Shown: piece by piece, positions 18,190 through 25,762 of the stretch
How the letters are laid out: each line of letters opens with the position of its first letter
How positions within the stretch are numbered: position 1 is the first letter of the stretch
DNA from: Anaerolineales bacterium
GTDB taxonomy: Bacteria; Chloroflexota; Anaerolineae; Anaerolineales; Villigracilaceae
NCBI GenBank assembly: GCA_017985935.1
Contig: JAGNWT010000013.1
Location: 1 to 64,000 of the forward strand
Direction of reading: 5' to 3'
Length of the DNA stretch: 64,000 nucleotides
Made by a program: the position numbers and the translations under genes
The notes under the pieces: model-generated
Seen by the model: only the letters and a program-made list of their open reading frames with translations
Database searches by the model: none
Told to the model about the DNA's origin: nothing

Positions 18190-18803
18190 AAGGTCACCTT
18201 GCGCTGCTTCACACGCAAATGCTCCGAGGTAATGATCGCGCGCACTTTATCCACTGTATCGTCGAGGTGGAAATCCTCATTGACGATCACATAGTCAAAC
18301 GCTTCAATGCGCTGCAACTCTTTACGGGCGGTGGCAATACGCAGCGACAGCGAATCGGCGGTCTCGGTCTTGCGCTCGCGCAGGCGGCGCTCAAGTTCAT
18401 CCTCACCCTCGCAAGTGATGAAGATCAACAAGGCTTCAGGCGCGATCTTGCGGACCGTCTCCGCGCCTTGCACGTCGATGCGCATCACAACATCCTTGCC
18501 GCTCGCAAAAGCATCACGCACCTGCGACTTCGGGATACCCTTGTAATCGTTATAGACGATCGCAAATTCAAGCAGCTCGTTCTCCACGATCATGCGCGCG
18601 AACTCGTCCTTCGAATAAAAGAAATAATCCCTGCCGTGCACCTCGTTCTCGCGTCTTTCACGCGTTGTGGCCGTGACCACAAAGTGGAAGGGCAGTCCGC
18701 GCTCTTTCATGCGCTGAACCACTGAATCTTTTCCAACGCCGGAGGGACCGGAGATCACGATCAAAAGCGGATTGGGGCTGAGGGGGTTGAATGAGTCAGA
18801 CAT
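18186..18803 (-). CDS. gmk: Guanylate kinase
   Basis: It phosphorylates GMP to GDP. The 205-residue protein has P-loop GPSGVGKD (19-26), the GMP-binding TTRERRENEVHGRDYFF and IDVQGAETVRK. The ATG at 18803 has TAAAAT exactly 6 bases upstream and no SD, predicting a leaderless transcript. It is followed by the rhomboid gene with a 4-base overlap. Confidence 0.95.
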   Translation of the reverse strand: MSDSFNPLSPNPLLIVISGPSGVGKDSVVQRMKERGLPFHFVVTATTRERRENEVHGRDYFFYSKDEFARMIVENELLEFAIVYNDYKGIPKSQVRDAFASGKDVVMRIDVQGAETVRKIAPEALLIFITCEGEDELERRLRERKTETADSLSLRIATARKELQRIEAFDYVIVNEDFHLDDTVDKVRAIITSEHLRVKQRKVTL

Positions 18804-18809
18804 GGATTT

Positions 18810-18815
18810 ATTTTA
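18810..18815 (-). promoter_or_regulatory. -10 element giving a leaderless gmk mRNA
   Basis: TAAAAT on the minus strand ends 6 bases before the gmk ATG, so the transcript would begin at or next to the start codon. Confidence 0.55.
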
Positions 18816-18903
18816 CCAAAGAGACGGTCCGCATCTCTCTTAACGCCGGCTGGATATCGGCTTCTGGAAAATCCGCGCCGTTGGTTTTTTCTCCAAGTCG
18901 CAG

Positions 18904-18909
18904 TAAAAT
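18904..18909 (+). promoter_or_regulatory. -10 element giving a leaderless fmdB-like mRNA
   Basis: TAAAAT lies 6 bases before the ATG at 18916 and there is no SD in between. Confidence 0.55.
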
Positions 18910-18915
18910 TAATGC

Positions 18916-19296
18916 ATGCCCACTTATGATTTCATTTGCAACAACTGTCAAAAAAGATTTGAAGTGTTCATGACCTTCAATGAGTACGGAAAGAAAGCCG
19001 TTCACTGCGCCCACTGCCAGAGTGATAATGTCCGCCGCCGCATGACAAAGGTGCGCATCGCCAAATCTGAAGAGACCCGCATGGAATCAATGGCTGACGA
19101 CTTCTCAGGCATGGACGGCATTGAAGATGACCCCAAGGCTCTCGCTAGAATGATGAAGAAAATGGGCAGTGAGATGGGCGAAGAAATGCCGTCTGAGTTC
19201 AACGATGTGGTGGACAGGCTCGAAGCGGGTCAAAGTCCCGAAGAGATCGAATCCGCTTTGCCCGATATGGGTTTGGATGACAGCGGCGGCGAATAA
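18916..19296 (+). CDS. FmdB-type zinc-ribbon protein
   Basis: A 126-residue protein. The N-terminal zinc ribbon (MPTYDFICNNC, then CAHC) is the FmdB/CxxC regulatory family, first noted next to formamidase genes. The rest is acidic and Met-rich (about residues 50-126) and differs from typical FmdB tails. Function is unknown. It is divergent from gmk by 112 bases and predicted leaderless. Confidence 0.88.
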   Translation: MPTYDFICNNCQKRFEVFMTFNEYGKKAVHCAHCQSDNVRRRMTKVRIAKSEETRMESMADDFSGMDGIEDDPKALARMMKKMGSEMGEEMPSEFNDVVDRLEAGQSPEEIESALPDMGLDDSGGE

Positions 19297-19317
19297 ACCT
19301 CAATACACCCGACATAT

Positions 19318-19353
19318 AAAAGGACTCCGGGTTTTCCACTCGGAGTCCTTTTT
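19318..19353. terminator. Bidirectional intrinsic terminator
   Basis: GGACTCCG (19322-19329) pairs with CGGAGTCC (19341-19348), flanked by AAAA and TTTTT. It serves both fmdB and the convergent MFS gene. Confidence 0.9.
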
Positions 19354-19356
19354 CTT

Positions 19357-20598
19357 TTATTCTTTTTCTGCTTCGATCCCAGACTGTCCATTCGCGCGGC
19401 CGATCAATGGAATGGCAGGCAGCAACAACAAGCCCGAAGTGACCAGAGCCGAAGTGACTGACGACACCCCCGCCACGAACGCCACCAGTGGACCACCGCC
19501 CATCTGCCCGATCGCATCCACCTGCCCTGTGATGGAGTGAACCGTGGCGCGGGTCTGCGAATCAAGTTTTTGATTGACCCACGCCGTATAAAGCGGTCCC
19601 ATCACATTGCGCAGCACACTGATGACCAGGTACATGAGCAGGGTCAGTGTGAAGAAGGGCGAGATGGCAAACCCGATCAACCCGGCAGAGATGCCGAAAG
19701 TGATGCCCAGTGTTGCGCGCCCGATCGCAAGCGGGCTTCCCGTATCGATCCGCTTTTCTGCAAAGCGGGTGGCGGCGATCGCCAACAACATGCTCACCAC
19801 ACGCAGCGCCCCAAAGAAAGCCACATCCGTCTGACCGAATAACACAGGCAGTTCGTAATTATCGAGGATGTGCTTCACCCACAAGCGGTCGAATCCCTCG
19901 CTGTATAAACCATAGAACAAACCAACACCAAGGACGGTCATCAACCGCGGACGGGCTCGCACTGCCTTCAGTCCTTCGTTGAAGGTGTGCCACATGTGCT
20001 GCCATGTATTGCGGTCTTCCCTCGAGGTGGGATGAAATCCCGTTTCGGGCATGATGACGATCAAGGTCAGACCGATCAGGATCACGCCCACCGCACCGAT
20101 AATGATCGGCAGCCCCACTTGATTCGCGCCGAAAAATGCCGCGGCCGCCATCCCGATCAACGAGGCAGATAGCCCGACCTGATTGGCCCGCAGCATCAAT
20201 TTGTTGGCCGGGTCTTCGCCGATCTCGTCTGTGATCCACGCCTGGGTCGCTCCACTCGTGAAGGTGTACCCCAGCCCCCACACAATCTGCGCTATAAGGA
20301 TGGGCAGAAAGAAGGGAAACAGCCCTTCGATCAAAAAGCCAAGCCCCATGACAATATAGCCGATGATGATCGACAGACGGCGCGAGTACACGTCTGCCAC
20401 CACGCCCGTCGGCACCTCGAACAAAAATGCCGAGACCTCCAGCGTGGTGCCGACCAGCACCAATTGCAGGGGGGTGAGTCCCGCCACCGTGGCTTCATAC
20501 AAAGACATGGTCACGAACATCATCGAGAAAAAGACCGATGCCGAAAATTCAATGAACAGATAAACCTTCGATGCTTCAAATTTAAGATCTCTGAACAT
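19357..20598 (-). CDS. MFS transporter
   Basis: A 413-residue protein with about 12 membrane segments. The loop between helices 2 and 3 (EVPTGVVADVYSRR) is the family signature. I choose the ATG at 20598 over an in-frame TTG at 20604. The substrate cannot be read from sequence; drug export is plausible because the gene closes an operon of five acetyltransferases. An intrinsic terminator sits just 16 bases before its start, so its expression relative to the upstream genes may be conditional. Confidence 0.88.
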   Translation of the reverse strand: MFRDLKFEASKVYLFIEFSASVFFSMMFVTMSLYEATVAGLTPLQLVLVGTTLEVSAFLFEVPTGVVADVYSRRLSIIIGYIVMGLGFLIEGLFPFFLPILIAQIVWGLGYTFTSGATQAWITDEIGEDPANKLMLRANQVGLSASLIGMAAAAFFGANQVGLPIIIGAVGVILIGLTLIVIMPETGFHPTSREDRNTWQHMWHTFNEGLKAVRARPRLMTVLGVGLFYGLYSEGFDRLWVKHILDNYELPVLFGQTDVAFFGALRVVSMLLAIAATRFAEKRIDTGSPLAIGRATLGITFGISAGLIGFAISPFFTLTLLMYLVISVLRNVMGPLYTAWVNQKLDSQTRATVHSITGQVDAIGQMGGGPLVAFVAGVSSVTSALVTSGLLLLPAIPLIGRANGQSGIEAEKE

Positions 20599-20613
20599 GC
20601 TCAACTCTCATGG

Positions 20614-20649
20614 ATAAAAAATACTGGCAAGCTGTTCAGGCATGCCAGT
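20614..20649 (-). terminator. Intrinsic terminator between HAD gene and MFS gene
   Basis: On the minus strand ACTGGCA (20649-20643) pairs with TGCCAGT (20629-20623) and is followed by ATTTTTTAT. It is only about 16 bases ahead of the MFS ATG, leaving no room for another full promoter. Confidence 0.7.
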
Positions 20650-20664
20650 CTGGTTTCAAAAGTA

Positions 20665-21270
20665 TTAGCGGGTCTTCAACAGGCGTTTCAGCCTGTCCAT
20701 GCTTTCCTGCGGATCTCCGAACAGGATGCCCTTCATTCCGACTTTTTCACAGGCTTCGATATTGACCGGCATATCATCAACAAAGACCGCTTCGGTCGCC
20801 TTGACCTTGGCCTGCTTCAGCGCGATCTCATAGATCCCAGCTGACGGCTTGACAATCCCCACCTCCGCCGAGATGACGACCGTGTCAAACACGCCGATCA
20901 CCTTTTCTTTGGTGATGAACTCACGCAGTCCGCTCCAGGCGTTCGAAATCAGTCCCGTGTGGAACTTTCCGCGCATGGATTGGATATCCGCCACCAATGA
21001 ACGGTCGATCACATCGCCGCCGAAGAACATGTCGCGAAAAGCCTGCATCTGGGATGCAGGCTGCTTAAATCTCTTCGCGATCTCCGCCCAGTGCTTTTCC
21101 TCGGTGATCTCGCCCAACGAAGCGCGCCGCGCCGACTCGCTGCCAAAGACAGCTTTGTCGATCTCGTCGTAGTCCATGTTGAAGCGTTCGGCAAGTTTCT
21201 GGCGCGGCGACTGGTACTCGGTCCGCATGATGACCCCGCCGAAGTCAAAAAAAACTGCGCGGATCGCCAT
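20665..21270 (-). CDS. HAD-superfamily hydrolase (subfamily IA)
   Basis: A 201-residue HAD phosphatase-like protein. Motif I is FFDFGGV with nucleophile Asp9; the usual second Asp is Gly11, as in the YihX/epoxide hydrolase-like branch. Motif II is SNAWSG, motif III the Lys in KPSAGIY, and motif IV VFVDDMPVNI. The helical cap (about 16-80) is the C1 type. The substrate is unknown. It follows the zinc-ribbon gene by 3 bases. Confidence 0.9.
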   Translation of the reverse strand: MAIRAVFFDFGGVIMRTEYQSPRQKLAERFNMDYDEIDKAVFGSESARRASLGEITEEKHWAEIAKRFKQPASQMQAFRDMFFGGDVIDRSLVADIQSMRGKFHTGLISNAWSGLREFITKEKVIGVFDTVVISAEVGIVKPSAGIYEIALKQAKVKATEAVFVDDMPVNIEACEKVGMKGILFGDPQESMDRLKRLLKTR

Positions 21271-21273
21271 TAC

Positions 21274-21705
21274 TTACTTCTTCTTGGGCTTGGCTTCAGG
21301 CTTGGCCGTGGTGGTCTTCTTCGCCTTGTCGGCGGGAGCCTTTGCAGCAGCCGGTTTCTTGGCCGGAGCCTTCGGAGCGGCGGGTTTCTTGGCCGCCTTT
21401 GCGGCAGGCTTCTTCTCAGCCGCCGCCTTGACCGTGGTCTTTGCAATGGGTTCCGTCTTTTGGAAGGCGGAGGCTGGAGCTTCCTCTTGCGCGGCGGGAG
21501 CATTTGCCATTTGCTTGGCGGCCTCCTGCCAGTTCGGGAAGAACAGCTCCATCCGTTGGCGCGAAATGGAGTTTGCACGGCGGCAACGCGGGCAGTGCGC
21601 ATCGTAATGATTTTGATGCTTTTCGTTCATGTGGACGATCGCGCTCAACATTTCCGAGCGCCCCAGGGTGAACGGGGTTTGGCAATAGATGCAACGCAGG
21701 TTCAT
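21274..21705 (-). CDS. Zinc-ribbon protein with Lys/Ala/Pro-rich tail
   Basis: A 143-residue protein. The N-terminal half has two Cys pairs, Cys5-x2-Cys8 and Cys38-x2-Cys41, with His-rich sequence between (HMNEKHQNHYDAH), a likely zinc site. From about residue 89 to the end it is almost only Lys, Ala and Pro (KKPAAKAAKKPAAPKAP), like histone H1 or mycobacterial HU tails, so it probably binds nucleic acid. SD GAAGGAG precedes the ATG. I do not know a named family with this combination. Confidence 0.85.
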   Translation of the reverse strand: MNLRCIYCQTPFTLGRSEMLSAIVHMNEKHQNHYDAHCPRCRRANSISRQRMELFFPNWQEAAKQMANAPAAQEEAPASAFQKTEPIAKTTVKAAAEKKPAAKAAKKPAAPKAPAKKPAAAKAPADKAKKTTTAKPEAKPKKK

Positions 21706-21735
21706 AAATTTCTCCTTCTGACGAAAACCGGTAGA

Positions 21736-22767
21736 TTATGTTAACGATTCTACACTGATTTCACGTCCAGAGCGAATCGTCTTTTCGTACATGTCAGAAG
21801 TCGTCTGCGCGTGCATCCCGGCCTTCTCGTACAGCCTCAGGGCTCCGGTCAGGCTTTGAGCGTCCACATGCAGGCTGACGCTGTGCACGCCGCGTCGGCG
21901 GAACTCGCCAAAGCTGTGATGAAGGAGGGCAAGTCCCAGTCCGCGTTTGCGCCATGCGCGGCGGACGCCAAGGATGTTGATATAACCCGCCTCGGGGTCG
22001 TCGTAGGCTTTGGCGCGGCCCAGGCAGATCCCCGCCACTTCGTCACCGTCCATGGCAAGGAACCACAAGCTGGGGTCAAAATCTTCGCCCATCATAAAAT
22101 GCTTGAAGCGCGCCAGCCCCTCTTCAAAGGGAGCCTGGATGTAGCCAAAGTGATCGCAGAAGGCTTCATCGTCAGCCCGGTAGACCGCCTCAATGCCGAT
22201 CTCGGGAGTGAAGGTCTTGAGGGTGATGCCTTCCGCCCAAAGCGGAGCAGGAGGCGGCGCCTGCATGTCGATCCGCATTTGATAGGTGCTGCGGATGAGT
22301 TTATAGCCGAAATCCTCAAAGAGTTTTCGCGAGCCTTCGGCGGGACGGTAGGTGCCGATGCGAGGAGCAAAGCGCAGGTCTGTGGGCAGGTCAGGCAAAA
22401 CCTGACGAGCGCGTTCCTCTGCCCATTGCAAAAGCCATGAGCCTATGCCCAGATCGCTGAAATCGGGATGCACCCGCCCCCACATCCACGGGTGGACGGG
22501 CGGCTTCTGGGTGGTCCACACTTCGATGTAGCCGACCAGTTTTCCCTCTGGGGAGAAGACCACGCGGATATCGCGCGCGGGGTCAAAGTTGGGCGAGACC
22601 CATTCCCTGCGAATGGCATCCGCATCGTTGATGTCGTTCTTTTGAATGACAGACTGCGACCAGGCTTTGAACAGCTCCAAAGCAGGTTCAACGTCTTTCA
22701 TCTCGGCGCCGCGGGCGGTAAACCCGTGCGGCAGTTCAGTTTTCGTATTTTCAAGGATTGCGTTCAT
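21736..22767 (-). CDS. Tandem GNAT acetyltransferase (fifth GNAT of the operon)
   Basis: The ATG at 22767 has AGAGGAAAA upstream; a TTG at 22800 is not favoured. The 343-residue protein holds two GNAT domains, N-terminal (with HPDFSDLGIGSWLL) and C-terminal (RRAWRKRGLGLALL), the latter with the complete acetyl-CoA loop Arg-x2-Gly-x-Gly. The layout recalls mycothiol synthase-type double GNATs, but the substrate is unknown. It is about half identical by eye to its upstream neighbour in the C-terminal domain, so the pair arose by duplication. Confidence 0.88.
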   Translation of the reverse strand: MNAILENTKTELPHGFTARGAEMKDVEPALELFKAWSQSVIQKNDINDADAIRREWVSPNFDPARDIRVVFSPEGKLVGYIEVWTTQKPPVHPWMWGRVHPDFSDLGIGSWLLQWAEERARQVLPDLPTDLRFAPRIGTYRPAEGSRKLFEDFGYKLIRSTYQMRIDMQAPPPAPLWAEGITLKTFTPEIGIEAVYRADDEAFCDHFGYIQAPFEEGLARFKHFMMGEDFDPSLWFLAMDGDEVAGICLGRAKAYDDPEAGYINILGVRRAWRKRGLGLALLHHSFGEFRRRGVHSVSLHVDAQSLTGALRLYEKAGMHAQTTSDMYEKTIRSGREISVESLT

Positions 22768-22781
22768 TTTTCCTCTTGATC

Positions 22782-22802
22782 GTTTGCCAAACTCTGGCAA
22801 AC
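22782..22802 (-). other. Intercistronic hairpin between the two tandem-GNAT genes
   Basis: GTTTGCCA (22782-22789) and TGGCAAAC (22795-22802) form a perfect 8-base stem in the 41-base gap. No U run follows on the minus strand, so an RNA-stability or processing role is more likely than termination. Confidence 0.5.
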
Positions 22803-22808
22803 CTATTT

Positions 22809-23804
22809 TTATTCATTGTCCAGATCTCTTCCCGGGCGCAGTTCTTTTTCATACGTCAGGAATTCACTGGCGACGTGCATGCCCGCCCGCTGATAGAGCC
22901 GGGTGGCTCCGGTCGGGTTGGAGGCGTCCACGCCGAGACCTATGGTCGGCTTGCCGCGTTTGTAAAACTCACCAAAGGAATGTTGCAGCAAAGCGAGACC
23001 GAGTCCCTTTTTGCGCCACGGGCGGCGGACTCCCAAAGTACGGACCCAGCCAATGCCCATGCGGAAACGGTTGAGGGAGAATCCCGCCACCTCGTTCCCT
23101 TCCCAGGCAATAGCCCAAAGCGACGGGTCAAACTCGGGGTCTTCAAAGCGGCTGTGGGTGAATTCTTCAAAGGTCACATCGCGGCTGCCCCAATGGTCGC
23201 GGAAGGATTCGTTCTGAGCCTGCCACACGGCAACCGCATGATCATCCCTGACGAAGGGACGCAGTTCAACGCCCGCGGGGAAGACAGGCGCGGGCGGCGC
23301 TTCCTGCAGGTTGATCTCCATGCGCCAGTGATAGCGCTTTGGGAAGTAGCCCTCATTCTTGTGAAGGTCGTGGCTCGAAGGGTCTTTCGCATCGATCGTG
23401 CTGCGGATGAACACCCGCAGGTCTGGCTCGGCAAGGAGCATGTCTTCGCGGGCGCGAACTTCAACGCGGCGCAGCAGGCTTGTGCCAATGCCCAGCCCTT
23501 TGAAATTGGGGTGGACGTATCCATCCGCGTGCAATTTGTAGTGGGCATTCTCATTGGCAAATTCTTCAAAGCCAACAATCCGCCCGTCGGAAGTTTCAAC
23601 AACGAAGGCATCAGATTCCAAGTTGAAGTCTTCGCTCTCCCATTCGTGTTTAAGTTCCTCAGGCGTGACCGCCACGGTGGTGTCGCCGTCCGCTTCGCAG
23701 ACATCGTAGATGAGCTGTGCCACAGCGTTGACATCTGCCCATTGAGCAGGACGCAGGCGCAGGCTTGAGTCAAGATTCGTATTGTTGATCACAGGTTGTG
23801 TCAT
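22809..23804 (-). CDS. Tandem GNAT acetyltransferase (fourth GNAT of the operon)
   Basis: The ATG at 23804 overlaps the previous stop by 4 bases (ATGA) and has GGAG upstream. The 331-residue protein has two GNAT domains: the N-terminal one has HPNFKGLGIGTSLL and the C-terminal one RRPWRKKGLGLALLQHSF. It is the paralogue of the following tandem GNAT. Target unknown; candidates include small amines, antibiotics or thiol conjugates. Confidence 0.88.
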   Translation of the reverse strand: MTQPVINNTNLDSSLRLRPAQWADVNAVAQLIYDVCEADGDTTVAVTPEELKHEWESEDFNLESDAFVVETSDGRIVGFEEFANENAHYKLHADGYVHPNFKGLGIGTSLLRRVEVRAREDMLLAEPDLRVFIRSTIDAKDPSSHDLHKNEGYFPKRYHWRMEINLQEAPPAPVFPAGVELRPFVRDDHAVAVWQAQNESFRDHWGSRDVTFEEFTHSRFEDPEFDPSLWAIAWEGNEVAGFSLNRFRMGIGWVRTLGVRRPWRKKGLGLALLQHSFGEFYKRGKPTIGLGVDASNPTGATRLYQRAGMHVASEFLTYEKELRPGRDLDNE

Positions 23805-24358
23805 GGGTTCTTCTCCATCCATTCTTCACGCAGGATGCCCATGTAGAGCATATCCCAGCGTGTTCCATCTTTCAAAAGCGCGCCGCGCATGCGTCCTTCA
23901 AGTTTGAAGCCAGCCTTCTCGTAGGAACGAACGGCGCGCGGGTTATATTCAAAAACGGTCAGTGTCACACGGCGCAGGTTGAGTTCGGTGAACACAAAAC
24001 GCAAACCGATATTCATGGCATCGGTGCCATAGCCCCTGCCCCAATCGGCACGGCTGCCAATGCCGATCCCTACAAAGGCATCACGCGAACCCCAACTGTT
24101 GATGACATCGAAGTTGATGTCTCCCAGCAGACGGTCATCATCCAGCGCGCGGATGCTGAAATAATGACTGGCAGGCGAAGGCTCGAGCGTTTCCTTCTCA
24201 AAAAATTCCTTGATGGCTTTGATGGAATGCAGGCGCGCTCTTGTATCCATCAAGCGGGTCAGTTCCGTATCCTGATTCCATGCCGCATAGGCTTTGGCAA
24301 GTTCTTCATGGTCCACTGCCGCCAGGCGTACCAGGCTGCCTTTCAGAATGTCTTTCAT
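23801..24358 (-). CDS. GNAT acetyltransferase, RimJ/RimL-like (third of the operon)
   Basis: The ATG at 24358 overlaps the upstream stop by 4 bases and has AGGAGGCG just before it. The 185-residue single-domain GNAT has the acetyl-CoA loop in GRGYGTDAMNIGL and the C-terminal FEYNPRAVRSYEKAGF typical of RimJ/RimL-type N-acetyltransferases. It is closely similar to the next upstream gene (shared MKD opening and WNQDTE), a recent tandem duplicate. Confidence 0.88.
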   Translation of the reverse strand: MKDILKGSLVRLAAVDHEELAKAYAAWNQDTELTRLMDTRARLHSIKAIKEFFEKETLEPSPASHYFSIRALDDDRLLGDINFDVINSWGSRDAFVGIGIGSRADWGRGYGTDAMNIGLRFVFTELNLRRVTLTVFEYNPRAVRSYEKAGFKLEGRMRGALLKDGTRWDMLYMGILREEWMEKNP

Positions 24359-24915
24359 TTCGCCTCCTGTTGGGCGAGCCATTCCTCACGCAGCAACCCC
24401 ATATAGATTCCATCGTAACGGACGCCTTCGCGCTGACCATCGCTGCGTTGAACGCCCTCCACCACGAAGCCGACCTTTTGATAGGTCTTCAACGCGCGCG
24501 TGTTATAGGAGTTCAACGCCAATGTGATGCGGCGCAGATTCAATTCCAAAAATCCAAATTGCACGATCAGACGCATGGCATCGGTGCCGTAACCCTTGCT
24601 CCAGTAGTCACGGTCACCGATGAAAATAAACAACCAGCCGTCTCCATGCGCCCATTCAGGGACAAGCCCCACCACACCGATGAACTTCTCCTCTGCCAGT
24701 GTGCAGATCGAGAAACGGTACGCGCGCGGGTCTTTTGAAAACTGCTCGCGCTCGACATTCTCTTTGATCTTTTTTTCAGAGAGCAGCCGCGCGGGGCGGT
24801 CATCTGCGAGGCGGTGGAATTCGGTATCCTGATTCCAGCGGGCAAAGTGTCTGGCAAGTTCCTCAGGCGACGAAGCAGATAAGCGGACGAGGGATCCGCG
24901 ATACAGGTCTTTCAT
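24355..24915 (-). CDS. GNAT acetyltransferase, RimJ/RimL-like (second of the operon)
   Basis: A 186-residue single-domain GNAT with SKGYGTDAMRLIVQF as the acetyl-CoA loop and SYNTRALKTYQKVGF near the C-terminus. It lies 9 bases after the first GNAT and shares its stop with the start of the third. Its opening residues (MKDLYRGSLVRLSA) match the third GNAT, which supports local duplication. Confidence 0.88.
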   Translation of the reverse strand: MKDLYRGSLVRLSASSPEELARHFARWNQDTEFHRLADDRPARLLSEKKIKENVEREQFSKDPRAYRFSICTLAEEKFIGVVGLVPEWAHGDGWLFIFIGDRDYWSKGYGTDAMRLIVQFGFLELNLRRITLALNSYNTRALKTYQKVGFVVEGVQRSDGQREGVRYDGIYMGLLREEWLAQQEAK

Positions 24916-24924
24916 CGCATCTCC

Positions 24925-25503
24925 CTACGCCGCAGCCTGCTCCCGCCATTCGGAATTTAACAAGCCGAAAGAGACGAGGTCCCAAAATTCTCCATCACGA
25001 TTAATCGCTTTGCGCCTGCGGATCTCCTCCACAAAACCAAACTTCTGGAAGAGACGGATCGCGCCATCGTTATAGGCTGGCGTCACCGCAGTCACACGGA
25101 ACAGGTTCAGCTCGCTGAAAGCGTAGCGCAGAAGCATGCTCAGTGCCTGCGAGCCATATCCCTTGCGGCGGTCTTCAGCCGCGCCAATACCCAGGCGGAT
25201 AAAGCCGTTGCCGTTCGCCCAATCGATCCACTCGACCAGCGCCTTGCCGACCAAACGGTCGTCTTCACGGGCGCGGATGGTGAAGTAGAACAGGTTTCTG
25301 TCCTCTTCCATTTCCTTTTCGATGGCTTCGTACTGCTTCTTGACCATGGCAGGCGAAAGCGGGCGGATGGGTTTCAGGTCATACAGGCGCATGAATTCGG
25401 CGTCATGCGTCCATTTGGATTCGACAGCGGGATGCGTTTCGTGGTCAATGGGTCCGAAACGGATATCCTGAGCTTCAAAGAGTTGCGTTTGTATGCCTAA
25501 CAT
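24925..25503 (-). CDS. GNAT acetyltransferase, RimJ/RimL-like (first of the operon)
   Basis: The ATG at 25503 has GGAGGAAG upstream and is only 18 bases after the U run of an intrinsic terminator (25521-25560). The 192-residue single-domain GNAT has DRRKGYGSQALSMLLR and PAYNDGAIRLFQKFGF. Because no promoter fits between the terminator and this start, its transcription must come from the leader upstream by read-through. It leads five GNAT genes, a zinc-ribbon gene, a HAD gene and an MFS gene. Confidence 0.88.
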   Translation of the reverse strand: MLGIQTQLFEAQDIRFGPIDHETHPAVESKWTHDAEFMRLYDLKPIRPLSPAMVKKQYEAIEKEMEEDRNLFYFTIRAREDDRLVGKALVEWIDWANGNGFIRLGIGAAEDRRKGYGSQALSMLLRYAFSELNLFRVTAVTPAYNDGAIRLFQKFGFVEEIRRRKAINRDGEFWDLVSFGLLNSEWREQAAA

Positions 25504-25520
25504 AAATTCTTCCTCCGAGA

Positions 25521-25560
25521 CAAAAAAAACGGTCACAGGTTACTGTTAACCCGTGACCGC
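25521..25560 (-). terminator. Intrinsic terminator T2 directly before the GNAT operon
   Basis: On the minus strand CGGTCACGGGTTA (25559-25547) pairs with TAACCTGTGACCG (25542-25530), 13 pairs with one G-U, loop of 4, followed by eight T. The stem sequence is nearly the same as that of T1, 17 bases upstream. The T run ends 18 bases before the first GNAT ATG. Confidence 0.9.
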
Positions 25561-25576
25561 CAAGAGGGGGATTAAA

Positions 25577-25615
25577 TAAAAAACGGTCACGGGCTTGCAG
25601 CAGCGCCGTGACCGT
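25577..25615 (-). terminator. Intrinsic terminator T1 after the leader ORF
   Basis: On the minus strand ACGGTCACGG (25615-25606) pairs perfectly with CCGTGACCGT (25592-25583), followed by six T. It begins 17 bases after the stop of the 27-codon leader ORF. Its 3' arm is also a perfect 10-base complement to the 5' arm of T2. Confidence 0.9.
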
Positions 25616-25632
25616 AAGACGACAAATAAGGT

Positions 25633-25716
25633 CTAACGATGAGCAGGCGCACTGCGAGAATCAAAATCGACATTGCCGATGGGAGATTGAGCGATGTAAA
25701 ACTTGTTCATGATCAT
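25633..25716 (-). CDS. 27-codon leader ORF upstream of the GNAT operon
   Basis: The ORF starts ATG-ATC-ATG at 25716 and has a strong SD (AAAGGAGG, about 9 bases away; the second ATG at 25710 is also possible). It encodes MIMNKFYIAQSPIGN followed by VDFDSRSAPAHR and ends in TAG. It is followed by T1, T2 and then the GNAT genes, and is preceded by a promoter. The arrangement is that of a regulatory leader peptide rather than an ordinary small protein. I do not recognise the peptide. Confidence 0.7.
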   Translation of the reverse strand: MIMNKFYIAQSPIGNVDFDSRSAPAHR

Positions 25717-25728
25717 TGGCGTGCGCCT
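25645..25728 (-). promoter_or_regulatory. Possible SD-sequestering pairing within the leader
   Basis: AGGCGCAC (25728-25721), which overlaps the end of the leader SD, is the exact complement of GTGCGCCT (25652-25645) near the end of the leader ORF. The pairing would close off initiation unless a ribosome is moving through the ORF. Confidence 0.45.
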
Positions 25729-25762
25729 CCTTTCTTTAGATTTGCTTTTTTCAAGCACGGCG

